60,795 bases of DNA from Chitinophagaceae bacterium. GTDB lineage: Bacteria > Bacteroidota > Bacteroidia > Chitinophagales > UBA10324. The stretch spans positions 1-60,795 of the forward strand of contig CANJII010000021.1 of NCBI GenBank assembly GCA_947474435.1. The letters run 5' to 3'. This document shows positions 10,054-18,891 of the stretch, in pieces; the first letter of the stretch is position 1; the number at the start of each line of letters is the position of its first letter. The position numbers and the translations under genes were made by a program. The notes beneath the pieces were generated by a model that was not told the origin of the DNA, ran no database searches, and was given only the letters and a program-made list of their open reading frames with translations.

Positions 10054-10422
10054 ATGAAAATGTTCTGGATGCAAAAAATACTGAAGGGAATCCTGTTCTT
10101 TGTTGTGTTCGCCACACTTTTTTCTTATGTGGTTATGTGGTTATGGAATCTGATCATTCCCTCAGTAACCGGATGGACGATACTGACTTTCTGGCAAGCG
10201 GCAGGATTGTTATTGCTCAGTAAAATATTATTTGGATTTCGCGGTGGTTGGGGGCGGCATTGGGGAGGTCATCCAAGGCATAATTATTTCTGGAAACAAA
10301 AGTGGGACGATAAATTATCTCATATGACTCCTGAAGAGAAAGAAAACATGAAAAATATGTGGAGCAAACATTTTTGTAATTGGCAGGAAGAACCAAAACA
10401 AAGTTCTGGCGAAAATCAATAG
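10054..10422 (+). CDS. Small membrane protein co-transcribed with the ECF sigma factor
   Basis: A 122-residue protein with two hydrophobic segments (about 9-36 and 42-62), then a glycine/histidine/tryptophan-rich linker (FRGGWGRHWGGHPRHN), then a short charged helix with MTPEEKENMKNMWSKH. The last part resembles the helical repeats of CpxP/Spy-type or metal-sensing proteins, but it is too short for a family call. It starts 14 bases after the sigma factor and is almost certainly in the same transcript. The membrane anchor plus a cytosolic or periplasmic tail would fit a regulator of the sigma factor; that is inference. Confidence 0.7.
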   Translation: MKMFWMQKILKGILFFVVFATLFSYVVMWLWNLIIPSVTGWTILTFWQAAGLLLLSKILFGFRGGWGRHWGGHPRHNYFWKQKWDDKLSHMTPEEKENMKNMWSKHFCNWQEEPKQSSGENQ

Positions 10423-10610
10423 TTATTTTGAAGATGAGCAGATAGCTTATTTCTGTTCCTTCAATTCGCTCAAAGTATTTTAAACGAATATTAGTTATGC
10501 TGTTTTATTATTTTTGATAGGGTAATTATCATTTTGCCCATAACACTTTTCAGTTATTTTTACGCCCCTCATAAAAGCTGCTTTCACTTGCGGCCATTAA
10601 TAAATCACAC

Positions 10611-11351
10611 ATGAAGTTTTTAGTTTGTATAAGTAAAGCTCCCGATACCACAACCAAAATTGCCTTCACCGACAACAATACAAAATTCAATAACGATAAA
10701 GTTGTGTTCATCGTTAACCCGTATGACGAATGGTATGCGCTTGTTCGCGCTCTGGAATTAAAAGAAAAACTTGGAGGCACAGTTACCGTTATTAATGTTG
10801 GTGCTGCTGATACCGATGCAATTATTCGCAAAGCTTTAGCCATTGGAGCTGATGATGCAGTGCGTATTGATGCAGAACCTGGTGATGCCATGTTCGTGGC
10901 TAAACAGATTGCTGAATATGTAAAAGCAAATGCGTACGACATTGTGTTATGTGGAAAGGAAACCATTGATTACAATGGCTCTGAAGTTGGTGGAATGATA
11001 GCTGGTTTACTCGATTGGGGATATGTTTCTCTCGCATCAAGTTTGGAATTAAACGGAAACACTGCAACTCTCAATCGTGAAATTGCAGGAGGTCATGAAA
11101 CGGTGGAAGTAAATATTCCATTTGTATTAAGTGCAGCAAAAGGAATGGCCGAAGCGCGGATTCCAAACATGCGTGGAATAATGGCTGCCCGAACAAAACC
11201 TGTTGCAATTGTTGCCGCAGTTGCAAGTGAAAATTATACTTCTATAATTTCATATGAATTGCCAAAAGAAAAAACAGGTGTGAAACTCGTGAGTGCTGAT
11301 AATGTGGGTGAGTTGGTTTCATTATTACACAACGAAGCAAAAGTTATTTAA
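10611..11351 (+). CDS. etfB: Electron transfer flavoprotein, beta subunit
   Basis: Beta subunit of ETF, which passes electrons from acyl-CoA and other dehydrogenases to ETF:quinone oxidoreductase. The 246 residues open with MKFLVCISKAPDTTTKI and show the AMP-site region VRIDAEPGD and LCGKETIDYNGSEVGGMIA. The recognition-loop segment AAKGMAEARIPNMRGIM near 180-196 is typical of the beta subunit. It is followed after 27 bases by etfA. Confidence 0.96.
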   Translation: MKFLVCISKAPDTTTKIAFTDNNTKFNNDKVVFIVNPYDEWYALVRALELKEKLGGTVTVINVGAADTDAIIRKALAIGADDAVRIDAEPGDAMFVAKQIAEYVKANAYDIVLCGKETIDYNGSEVGGMIAGLLDWGYVSLASSLELNGNTATLNREIAGGHETVEVNIPFVLSAAKGMAEARIPNMRGIMAARTKPVAIVAAVASENYTSIISYELPKEKTGVKLVSADNVGELVSLLHNEAKVI

Positions 11352-11378
11352 TTAATCATTCAATTAATAAAAACAGAA

Positions 11379-12356
11379 ATGCCGGTATTAGTTTTTGCAG
11401 AAAGTGCGAACGGAACTTTTAAGAAATCAAATTTTGAAGCTGTGAGTTATGGAGCTCGTGTTGCGGCCCAATTAAATACTGAAGCTTATGTAATCGATTT
11501 CGAAAACATGAGTGGCGATGTTTTAAAATCGTTGGGAGAATATGGCGCAACAAAAGTTTATCGCGTTGCAAGCGATGCGCTTAAAAATTTTGATGCAGGA
11601 TTGTATGCAAAAGTTTTAAATGATGTTGCACAAAAGTTAAATGCCACTACTGTAATTTTTGCTTTCAACTATTCAGGCAAAGCAATTGCCCCTGTGCTGG
11701 CTGCCAAGATGAATGCAGGATATGTTGCCGGTGCAATTGATATTCCGGTGATGGAAGGGAACACAATTAAGATTCGCAAAAATGTTTTCAGCGGAAAAGC
11801 AATTGCGATGTATGCCATTCATTCTGAAAATAAAATCATTGCATTAACTCCAAATACTGTTGCGCCTGTAAAAACTGAAAATAAATGTTCGGTTGAAAAT
11901 TTAGAAATAGCAATCAATGCAACCGACAGCAAAGTAAAAGTGAAAGAAGTAGTGAAGGCTTCCGGAAAAATTACTTTGAGTGATGCAGATATTGTGGTGT
12001 CAGCAGGTCGTGGATTAAAAGGCCCTGAGAACTGGGGAATGGTGGAAGAAATGGCAAACATACTTGGCGCAGCAACAGCATGCAGTCGTCCGGTGGCCGA
12101 TATTCATTGGCGACCACACGAAGAGCATGTGGGACAAACTGGTTTAACAGTTCGTCCGAATTTGTACATTGCTTTGGGAATAAGCGGAGCCATTCAGCAT
12201 CTGGCCGGAGTAAATGGAAGCAAGGTGATTGTGGTGATTAACAAAGACCCGGAAGCGCCATTTTTTAAAGCAGCAGATTATGGAATTGTGGGCGATGTGT
12301 TTGAAGTTGTTCCTAAATTAAATGAAGCATTTAAAAAGTTTAAAGCAGGAGCTTAA
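11379..12356 (+). CDS. etfA: Electron transfer flavoprotein, alpha subunit
   Basis: FAD-binding alpha subunit of ETF, partner of the gene just upstream. The 325 residues have an N-terminal alpha/beta domain and the C-terminal FAD domain, with the signature running from SRPVADIHWRP through VGQTGLTVRPNLYIALGISG at about 230-270, the segment that holds the flavin. Length is normal. The downstream nuclease gene starts 12 bases after the stop. Confidence 0.96.
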   Translation: MPVLVFAESANGTFKKSNFEAVSYGARVAAQLNTEAYVIDFENMSGDVLKSLGEYGATKVYRVASDALKNFDAGLYAKVLNDVAQKLNATTVIFAFNYSGKAIAPVLAAKMNAGYVAGAIDIPVMEGNTIKIRKNVFSGKAIAMYAIHSENKIIALTPNTVAPVKTENKCSVENLEIAINATDSKVKVKEVVKASGKITLSDADIVVSAGRGLKGPENWGMVEEMANILGAATACSRPVADIHWRPHEEHVGQTGLTVRPNLYIALGISGAIQHLAGVNGSKVIVVINKDPEAPFFKAADYGIVGDVFEVVPKLNEAFKKFKAGA

Positions 12357-12368
12357 TACCTTTCGGCG

Positions 12369-13001
12369 ATGAAAAAAATAGAACTGGAAATAGTAGCACT
12401 CTCTCACAGCATCACACAATCGCATTCGTATGCAGTGGTGTTGGGCGAAGTTGGCGGCATTCGCCGCTTGCCCATTGTGATTGGTGGTTTTGAAGCTCAG
12501 GCAATTGCAGTGGCATTGGAGAAAATGAATCCAAGCAGGCCGCTTACACACGACCTGATGAAAAGTATGTGTACTGCTTTTGCAATTGATTTGAAAGAGA
12601 TAGTGATTAATAATCTGGTGGATGGAATATTTTTTTCGCAGTTGGTTTGTCAGCGCGATAACGATATGATTGAAATTGATTCGCGCACATCAGATGCCAT
12701 TGCATTGGCTATTCGTTTTGATTGCCCCATTTATACTTATGATTTTATTCTTGATTCAGCCGGTTTAATTATTGAAGAGCAAGACCAGGAACAGGAAGGA
12801 GAAAAAGAAAAATCTAGACCTAAAGAAAAAGGAATTAAGAAAAGCGAACCCAAAATTTCATCGGGTGTAAGCACCGGAGATTTATCAAAAGCATCGTTGG
12901 CCGAGTTGAATGAAATGCTGCAGAAATATATTGAGAAAGAAGATTATGAAAAAGCAATAGCCGTTCGGGATGAAATGGGACGACGAAAGAGTCAATCTTA
13001 G
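12369..13001 (+). CDS. Bifunctional nuclease (BFN) domain protein with UVR motif
   Basis: A 210-residue protein. Residues about 1-135 form the BFN/DUF151 domain (LPIVIGGFEAQAIAVALE; IDSRTSDAIALAIRFDCPIY), a fold shown in plants to act as a DNase/RNase. A basic and acidic linker follows, then a C-terminal UvrB/UvrC-type (UVR) helix pair, LAELNEMLQKYIEKEDYEKA. This BFN-UVR order is common in Bacteroidota, and its role there is not settled. It is the third gene of the etfB-etfA transcript, with no clear functional link to electron transfer. Confidence 0.88.
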   Translation: MKKIELEIVALSHSITQSHSYAVVLGEVGGIRRLPIVIGGFEAQAIAVALEKMNPSRPLTHDLMKSMCTAFAIDLKEIVINNLVDGIFFSQLVCQRDNDMIEIDSRTSDAIALAIRFDCPIYTYDFILDSAGLIIEEQDQEQEGEKEKSRPKEKGIKKSEPKISSGVSTGDLSKASLAELNEMLQKYIEKEDYEKAIAVRDEMGRRKSQS

Positions 13002-13067
13002 GCTGCATTTTTGAATTTAAATTTTTGATTTTGTTTGCATCTATATTTAAATTCAATTTTATAAATC

Positions 13068-13481
13068 ATGGATTTCAAAACAATTCTTTCCGAACTGATT
13101 ATTAAAGCCACACGCAGCAGCGGCAAGGGCGGGCAGAATGTAAACAAAGTAAGTTCGCGAATTCAGTTGTTTTATGATGTGGTAAACAGCAATGGAATTT
13201 CTGACGAAGAAAAAATACTCATTCAACACAAACTGAAAAACAAACTGAGTGACGAAGGAGTGTTGTTGTTAGATGTTCAGGAAGACCGTAGTCAACTATC
13301 CAATAAAAAAATTGCGTTAAAGAAATTAGAAGAAGTGCTTACGAATGCACTAAAGAAAAATAAGAAACGAATTAAAACTTCCGTTTCAGCAGGTGCTAAG
13401 AAAAAAAGATTATCAGGCAAAAAAATTCAAGGCGAGAAAAAGCAACTTCGGCAAAAAAAATATTCCGCAGGTGAAGAATAA
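13068..13481 (+). CDS. arfB: Alternative ribosome-rescue peptidyl-tRNA hydrolase
   Basis: Release-factor-like hydrolase (YaeJ/ArfB, ICT1 family) that frees stalled ribosomes lacking a stop codon. The 137 residues contain the catalytic GGQ within RSSGKGGQNVNKVSSRIQL (about 17-35). A long lysine-rich tail (KKNKKRIKT...KKIQGEKKQLRQKKYS) follows, which in this family enters the empty mRNA channel. There is no codon-recognition domain, so it is not a normal release factor. Confidence 0.92.
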   Translation: MDFKTILSELIIKATRSSGKGGQNVNKVSSRIQLFYDVVNSNGISDEEKILIQHKLKNKLSDEGVLLLDVQEDRSQLSNKKIALKKLEEVLTNALKKNKKRIKTSVSAGAKKKRLSGKKIQGEKKQLRQKKYSAGEE

Positions 13482-13483
13482 TC

Positions 13484-13518
13484 ATTTGTGCGACTTCGTG
13501 TTCTTCGTGTCTTAGTGG
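13484..13518. repeat. Degenerate intergenic CAC-AAG repeat, copy 1
   Basis: Read on the minus strand this is AACCACTAAGACACGAAG followed by AACACGAAG. It shares phase and several blocks with the sequence at 52203-52235. Both lie directly after a coding region. Such short CCAC.AAGA.AC.AAG strings recur between genes in many bacteria; their origin is unclear. Confidence 0.4.
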
Positions 13519-13557
13519 TTAAATATGTTGAATTTGCTGTGACTGCAATTAGAAATA

Positions 13558-14442
13558 ATGATTATTCTTCCTCCATACACCCCAATCATTCAACAAATTG
13601 AATCTTCTCTCACCAAAGAGAAGCAAGTAAATTGGAAAGTCCTTCGCCTGGATTTGATTGATGAAATTACGGGAGGAAATAAATTATTCAAACTCAAATA
13701 CAATCTGCAAGAAGCAAAGAAAACAGGATTACCTGTTCTCACATTCGGCGGCGCATTCAGTAACCACATTATTGCGACTGCAAAAGCATGTTCAATCAAT
13801 ACTATTTCTTGCATCGGAATTATCAGGGGAGAAAAACCAACTGAACTCAATCATGTATTAAAAGCAGCAGAAGAGTTTGGAATGAAACTTCATTTCGTTT
13901 CTCGTGAGGAATACAGAAGGAGAGGAGATGCAGGATATCAAAATGAATTACAGAATAAATTCGGACAACATTTAATTATTCCTGAAGGAGGAGGAAATAA
14001 AATAGGTGTAAAAGGATGTATGGAAATTCTGAAACCGATTGAAGAAGAATTTGATTTCATATTCACTCCCGTTGGCAGCAGTGGAACACTTGCCGGACTT
14101 GCCTTAGCTGCTCCTTCAAAAACAAAAGTAATTGGAATTGCAGTTTTAAAAGGAGAAAATTATTTAGAGCAATCAGTTAAAGATTTAATAGGTAAGAAAC
14201 ATGCAACGCATTGGAGCATCAATCACCATTATCATTTTGGCGGCTATGCAAACTGGAATAATGAGTTGATGGAATTCATAAATAAATTCAAATCATTAAA
14301 TGGTATTCAACTTGAACAAATCTACAGCGGTAAATTATTTTTTGCCGTGAATGATTTGTTAAAGAATAATTTCTTTCCTGCTGAAAGTAAAATAATGTGT
14401 TTGCACACAGGAGGATTATTCAGTTCGAAATATTTGAAATAA
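13558..14442 (+). CDS. Pyridoxal-phosphate enzyme of the ACC deaminase / D-cysteine desulfhydrase family
   Basis: Fold-type II PLP enzyme of 294 residues. The PLP-binding lysine is in GGNKLFKLKYNL near residue 40, followed by the substrate loop TFGGAFSNHIIATA and the phosphate-binding loop TPVGSSGTLAGL at about 165-176. The family includes 1-aminocyclopropane-1-carboxylate deaminases and D-cysteine desulfhydrases, and sequence alone does not tell which. D-cysteine desulfhydrase-like activity is more usual in free-living Bacteroidota (inference). It ends at a bidirectional terminator. Confidence 0.85.
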   Translation: MIILPPYTPIIQQIESSLTKEKQVNWKVLRLDLIDEITGGNKLFKLKYNLQEAKKTGLPVLTFGGAFSNHIIATAKACSINTISCIGIIRGEKPTELNHVLKAAEEFGMKLHFVSREEYRRRGDAGYQNELQNKFGQHLIIPEGGGNKIGVKGCMEILKPIEEEFDFIFTPVGSSGTLAGLALAAPSKTKVIGIAVLKGENYLEQSVKDLIGKKHATHWSINHHYHFGGYANWNNELMEFINKFKSLNGIQLEQIYSGKLFFAVNDLLKNNFFPAESKIMCLHTGGLFSSKYLK

Positions 14443-14443
14443 A

Positions 14444-14474
14444 AAAACCGTGTCTTTTTAAACGACACGGTTTT
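14444..14474. terminator. Bidirectional terminator between convergent genes
   Basis: Arms AAAACCGTGTC and GACACGGTTTT with a nine-base loop, A-run on one side and T-run on the other. It serves both the PLP-enzyme gene (+) and the DUF4412 gene (-). Confidence 0.85.
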
Positions 14475-14499
14475 ATACTTTATAATTTATTCTATTATT

Positions 14500-15156
14500 C
14501 TACATCCCCATTTTAGCAATCTGATCCATGGTCATTTCGGTATAACCGGTTTCAGGAATTGTAAACATATCGTCGCTCACCGGATTCAAATCAACAGAAG
14601 TACAAGTCATGGTCATTGTGTTTCCTTTTTGTTCCATGTTGTATTCAAGCAACACACCATCAATTTTTGAATACGGTCCATCGTAAGTAGTGGTTCCGCC
14701 GCGTTTTAATTCAGTAGTGAAGTATGCGTAAAATGATTCTCCGCTCTTCGTTTTTATAATGGCTTTTTTACAATTGTAACCGGCTATCGTTTTAGTATCA
14801 TCAGTTATAGTAACAGTATAATTATCCGGATTCATTTTTTTTGTTTCATATTGTTTCTTGTCCATGGTCATTTTAAATTTCTGTCCCATCATATCCATCA
14901 GCATCACATATTTATTATCGTCCAGCCGCACGGTTCTTATTTTCATCATTCCCATGTCCATCACTGTCGCGAACTTATCGCTCTTAATAAAAATACTCAG
15001 TACCATGTTTTGCATCATAGCCTGTGCCTGAGGATCCGATACGCCACTCACACTTACTTTGTATTGCAATGTGCCTTCAGTAAAAATCTTTTGTGCGAAA
15101 GTTGATTGTGCCGCTACTAAAAGAAGAACAGTAAAAATTGTTTTAATCCGGTTCAT
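14500..15156 (-). CDS. DUF4412-type secreted protein
   Basis: A 218-residue protein with a clear Sec signal peptide (cleavage expected after about residue 21, QSTFA). The mature part is rich in Met, Lys and Thr. It has the layout of DUF4412 proteins of Bacteroidota: EGTLQYKVSVSG near the start, TVTITDDTKTIAGYNCKKAI in the middle and a C-terminal TIPETGYTEMTMDQI. These are predicted periplasmic or surface beta-sheet proteins of unknown function. No lipobox is present. Confidence 0.75.
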   Translation of the reverse strand: MNRIKTIFTVLLLVAAQSTFAQKIFTEGTLQYKVSVSGVSDPQAQAMMQNMVLSIFIKSDKFATVMDMGMMKIRTVRLDDNKYVMLMDMMGQKFKMTMDKKQYETKKMNPDNYTVTITDDTKTIAGYNCKKAIIKTKSGESFYAYFTTELKRGGTTTYDGPYSKIDGVLLEYNMEQKGNTMTMTCTSVDLNPVSDDMFTIPETGYTEMTMDQIAKMGM

Positions 15157-15196
15157 GTTTTTTGTTTTAATGTGTATGCGAAATTAATTGTTGAGC

Positions 15197-15973
15197 TTAC
15201 CATTGCAAATTCTCTTTTTTCAGAAAAGCGGAAATTCCTTTTTTACAATCATCTGTACCGCGTGCTTTTGCATTCATCTCCGCAGCATAACTTAATGCTT
15301 TCTCCAATGAAAGTTCCTGAACTTTGCCAATCATTTCTTTTGTGAGTGAGAGTGATTGAGCTGAAATTTCAGTACAAAGTGTTGTTGCAAATTCATTAAC
15401 TCTTGTTGCAATTTCTTCTTTTGAAAAAACTGAATTCACAAATCCAAACTGAACGGCTTGTGCTGCATCAATTAACTTTCCGGTGAGCAATAATTCTTTT
15501 GCTTTTGCCTCACCGATTTTCCGTAACAAGAAAATCATTACGATTGCCGGAACAAAACCAATCTTCACTTCAGTATAGCCAAATTTTGCTTCAGGTATTG
15601 AAAAAGTAAAATCGCAAACAGTTGTGAGTCCGCAACCTCCTGCAATGGCTGCTCCTTCCACCTGAGCAATAATAATTTTCGGGTGAGTATATATCAGTTC
15701 AAATAATTCTTTCAGATGAATGCTGTCAGCTAAATTTTCCTCATACGAATTTTTTTGAAGTGTTTGCAAATGTTCCAGATCGGCACCGGCACTGAAAACT
15801 GTTCCGCTGCTTTTTATCACTATCACTTTTGCTTCAGTATCATTCTTCGCTTTCGTTAGCGCTTCCTTCAACGCAGTAATCATTTCAGGATTCAGCGCAT
15901 TGCGTTTATCAGGGCGGTTAAGGGTGAAGTAAGCAATTCGGTTTTCTGTATGATATAAAACAAGATTATTCAT
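15197..15973 (-). CDS. Enoyl-CoA hydratase/isomerase (crotonase) family protein
   Basis: Cytosolic crotonase-fold enzyme of 258 residues. The first oxyanion-hole segment is GTVFSAGADLEHL (about 57-69) and the second is VEGAAIAGGCGLTTVCDF (about 102-119). FGYTEVKIGFVPAI carries one candidate catalytic glutamate, and KIGEAKAKELLLTG follows. This pattern is close to methylglutaconyl-CoA hydratases of leucine breakdown in Bacteroidota, but the substrate cannot be fixed from sequence alone. It lies two bases downstream of the comEC-like gene and may be co-transcribed. The ETF genes about 4 kb away would fit acyl-CoA oxidation. Confidence 0.88.
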   Translation of the reverse strand: MNNLVLYHTENRIAYFTLNRPDKRNALNPEMITALKEALTKAKNDTEAKVIVIKSSGTVFSAGADLEHLQTLQKNSYEENLADSIHLKELFELIYTHPKIIIAQVEGAAIAGGCGLTTVCDFTFSIPEAKFGYTEVKIGFVPAIVMIFLLRKIGEAKAKELLLTGKLIDAAQAVQFGFVNSVFSKEEIATRVNEFATTLCTEISAQSLSLTKEMIGKVQELSLEKALSYAAEMNAKARGTDDCKKGISAFLKKENLQW

Positions 15974-15975
15974 TC

Positions 15976-18078
15976 TTAAAATTCTTTAATCCACGGACCA
16001 TCAATTGGTAGGTAGTGAAGTGGTAAACTTAAAGAAGCACATTCACTTTTTAAGACTTTGAAATTAAAGTTCTTTACATCGCCGTCGGCAATCCATTTTT
16101 CAGGGGCAAAATTATTTTTTATTATAGAGACATTTGATGCATAGAATTTTCCAACCACAAAATCAAGATGGACTGGTGCATTGGAAGCTTTTAAAGATGG
16201 ACCAATTAAAATGCCCTTTATTCCTTTGAAAGAAATAAACCGACCATAACTTTTAAAATCTTTCCATTCAAGCGAAGAAGTATCGTTGATGCGACTAATT
16301 GGAATAATTTGCAAATTTGAAACCGGTGTGTGTTTTAAAAAGCTACTGGTGTATTGAGTGAAATATTCATCATTTAGCAATGTGTCATCTGCTATCATTA
16401 TCCCATTGTTTTTTTCTCTGAAAATATAGACATCGCCTTTTCCAAAATGAAGAAACAGCAATTGTTTTTTAGAGAGATAATTTAAATTGGAAAAAATATT
16501 AATCAGTATCACACCTATCATCGCAGCTAAACTGTAAATTATTTTTCTTGGCGTTTTCCGTTCAATAAAATCTGAAAAGAAATAAAGTGCGATAGCGGTA
16601 AGAAACAAACTGACAATTCCGTATGAAGGGATATTCATTGTTGAAAATGAAAAGGATTGAACCCAATTAATATATCCATCTAATAACCGGGTTGCAATTT
16701 TTAATAACATTCCGGCATATTCTGCAACAATTGTAAATGGCGAAAGAATAAATAAAACCAATCCTCCATAAAGTATTCCGGTAGATAGCGGAACTCCAAT
16801 CACATTTGCCAAAAGAAATAACATCGGGAATTGATTAAAGTAAAAAAGGGTAAGGGGCAACACACCGAGTTGTGCAGCCATGCTTACGGTGCACATTCTC
16901 CAGATAAAATGCAGGATCGGGTTTCGCCATTCAAGCAGTTGGCTGAAGTTCCGTTCCCATAATGCAATTCCAACCAATGCAGTAAACGAAAGCTGGAATC
17001 CCGCATCAATTAAAGTGAAGGGAGAAATTAATAGAATTATAAAGGCGGACGAGCACAGCGAATCAATTATATCCATTCTTCTCGTCAGAAACTTTCCAAT
17101 AATTAACATACTGATCATGGCAGCAGCCCTGACTATGGATCCGCCTAATCCTGTAATCATTGCAAACATCCAGATCAGGCAAAGAATAATTATGAGCTTT
17201 ATAATTTTTGTTGACGCATTTCTGTTTAAAAATTTTAAAAATAATTCGAGCATCATGTATAACAATCCCACATGCATGCCCGACACAGCGAGTATATGTA
17301 TTACTCCAGCCGATGAATAGGATTGCACTACATCCTGCGAAATTTCATCGCGGTAGCCAACCGTTAATGCAGAAACAACTGCTGATTCTTTTTTTGAGTC
17401 AACATATTTTTTAATGCAGTTCACACACCAGTCACGCAGATTGTAGGCGACGCGAAGAAGCGTGTAACCATGATTTATATGCAACGGAATAAATTCTTTT
17501 TTTCGTGGGAATAAAGTGAAATGAATGTTTCGTTTATCAAGGTAGCCTTTGTAATCATATTGGTATGGAATAGTTGGCGCATCAAGGGCAGATGGTTTGT
17601 TTTTTACCAGTACCACATCACCGTATTTAAAATTCTTTGATTCAGCGGTGATGCTGAAGTAAGCAACTGCATTGCCTGATGCGCGGTGAAATTTATTTTC
17701 AGTCCCTGATTGTTCAGCTTTAACAATGCACCTTACAAATTTCTCTTTGAATACTGGAGGCTCATTAATTTTAACAATCAGGTAATTATCATTTTTATAA
17801 TTGATAAAATGATTAGCGTGATGTAAATCATATTCGTTGTAAAAAAGTGAATAACCCGCAACGAACAAAAACACATTAACGCATAAACCATAAACCCATG
17901 CATAGCGAATAGTGTACATATATTTTTTATGAATGAGAAAAAAAACAGATGCCATTAAAAACAACGAAGCACTTAGAAACCAAAACGAAAAATTTATTCC
18001 GAGAATATAAGCTGCAAGCATTCCACCCGCAAATGGAATAATGAGTATAAGAAATATCCGTTGCTTGTTCTTGTGCAT
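15976..18078 (-). CDS. ComEC/Rec2-type DNA uptake channel
   Basis: Predicted inner-membrane channel for transport of single-stranded DNA during natural transformation. I use the ATG at 18078 rather than the TTG one codon before (700 residues). It shows N-terminal helices, an OB-like DUF4131 region (about 95-200), then the competence domain with AVSGMHVGLLYMM near 268-280 and about eight further helices. After about residue 520 a region follows that keeps the outline of a metallo-beta-lactamase domain (LLFLHFGKGDVYIF) but lacks the HxHxDH metal site. Such degenerate tails are common in this phylum. No other competence gene is in the window. Confidence 0.88.
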   Translation of the reverse strand: MHKNKQRIFLILIIPFAGGMLAAYILGINFSFWFLSASLFLMASVFFLIHKKYMYTIRYAWVYGLCVNVFLFVAGYSLFYNEYDLHHANHFINYKNDNYLIVKINEPPVFKEKFVRCIVKAEQSGTENKFHRASGNAVAYFSITAESKNFKYGDVVLVKNKPSALDAPTIPYQYDYKGYLDKRNIHFTLFPRKKEFIPLHINHGYTLLRVAYNLRDWCVNCIKKYVDSKKESAVVSALTVGYRDEISQDVVQSYSSAGVIHILAVSGMHVGLLYMMLELFLKFLNRNASTKIIKLIIILCLIWMFAMITGLGGSIVRAAAMISMLIIGKFLTRRMDIIDSLCSSAFIILLISPFTLIDAGFQLSFTALVGIALWERNFSQLLEWRNPILHFIWRMCTVSMAAQLGVLPLTLFYFNQFPMLFLLANVIGVPLSTGILYGGLVLFILSPFTIVAEYAGMLLKIATRLLDGYINWVQSFSFSTMNIPSYGIVSLFLTAIALYFFSDFIERKTPRKIIYSLAAMIGVILINIFSNLNYLSKKQLLFLHFGKGDVYIFREKNNGIMIADDTLLNDEYFTQYTSSFLKHTPVSNLQIIPISRINDTSSLEWKDFKSYGRFISFKGIKGILIGPSLKASNAPVHLDFVVGKFYASNVSIIKNNFAPEKWIADGDVKNFNFKVLKSECASLSLPLHYLPIDGPWIKEF

Positions 18079-18138
18079 CAAAGAAATATTCTTCGAACAA
18101 GGTAAAGGAATAATTTAATTCAGGAAAGGGAAAAGCAT

Positions 18139-18762
18139 TTACTCATAAAATGTAACCTGCCCTGTATCCAAATCATAAAGTCCACCGATAATTTTAATTT
18201 GTTTTAATTTTTCTAATTCATTCAGAATAGAACTTTGCTCTTTTATTTTTTGAACAGTCAGCGAAACATTATTAATTGTAACCTTCTCTACAAATTTTTT
18301 ATTGCTGGCATTTCGTGCAATCGCAGTTTCGTTTTCAAGTTCAATGGCTGGTTTTATTTTATTCAATAGTGTTGTGATATTTCCCATTTCAATATTATTA
18401 CATGCACCTTCAATGGCACTGCACTTTGTATGACCGAGTACAACTATCAGTTTTGAGCCGGAAATTTTACACGCAAACTCCATGCTTCCTAAAATATCTT
18501 CATTGAGAATATTTCCGGCAATCCTGATACTGAAAATATCACCCAATCCAAGATCAAAAATTAATTCAGCTGATGTTCGCGAATCAATGCAACTTAATAT
18601 GGCAGCAAAAGGAAATTGACCAGACGAAGATTCATTTACCTGTTCTAATAAGTTACGATGCGCTTTAATATTTTTAACGAATCGAAGGTTTCCTTCTTTT
18701 AATATTTCAAGCGCTAATTCAGGTGTTAAATCACCTTGTGTCTCTTTAGTTTGTACTCTCAT
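18139..18762 (-). CDS. Beta-class carbonic anhydrase
   Basis: Zinc enzyme that interconverts CO2 and bicarbonate, 207 residues. The zinc ligands and dyad are visible: SCIDSRTSAELIFDLGLGD gives the C-x-D-x-R motif (about 58-63), and VLGHTKCSAIEGA gives the H-x-x-C pair (about 113-116). There is no signal peptide, so it is cytosolic. Length is typical for a bacterial beta-CA. Its neighbours are unrelated. Confidence 0.93.
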   Translation of the reverse strand: MRVQTKETQGDLTPELALEILKEGNLRFVKNIKAHRNLLEQVNESSSGQFPFAAILSCIDSRTSAELIFDLGLGDIFSIRIAGNILNEDILGSMEFACKISGSKLIVVLGHTKCSAIEGACNNIEMGNITTLLNKIKPAIELENETAIARNASNKKFVEKVTINNVSLTVQKIKEQSSILNELEKLKQIKIIGGLYDLDTGQVTFYE

Positions 18763-18891
18763 TGCACAGAATTAAATATATTTCAAACCGTTAAAATAGT
18801 TTTGTTTTTGAGTTCTGCAATATTGTATAGAAGAGTTTATATAGGTTAAATAGAATGAAACAAAATTTGAGTGGAAGATTTGCTAAATAAA

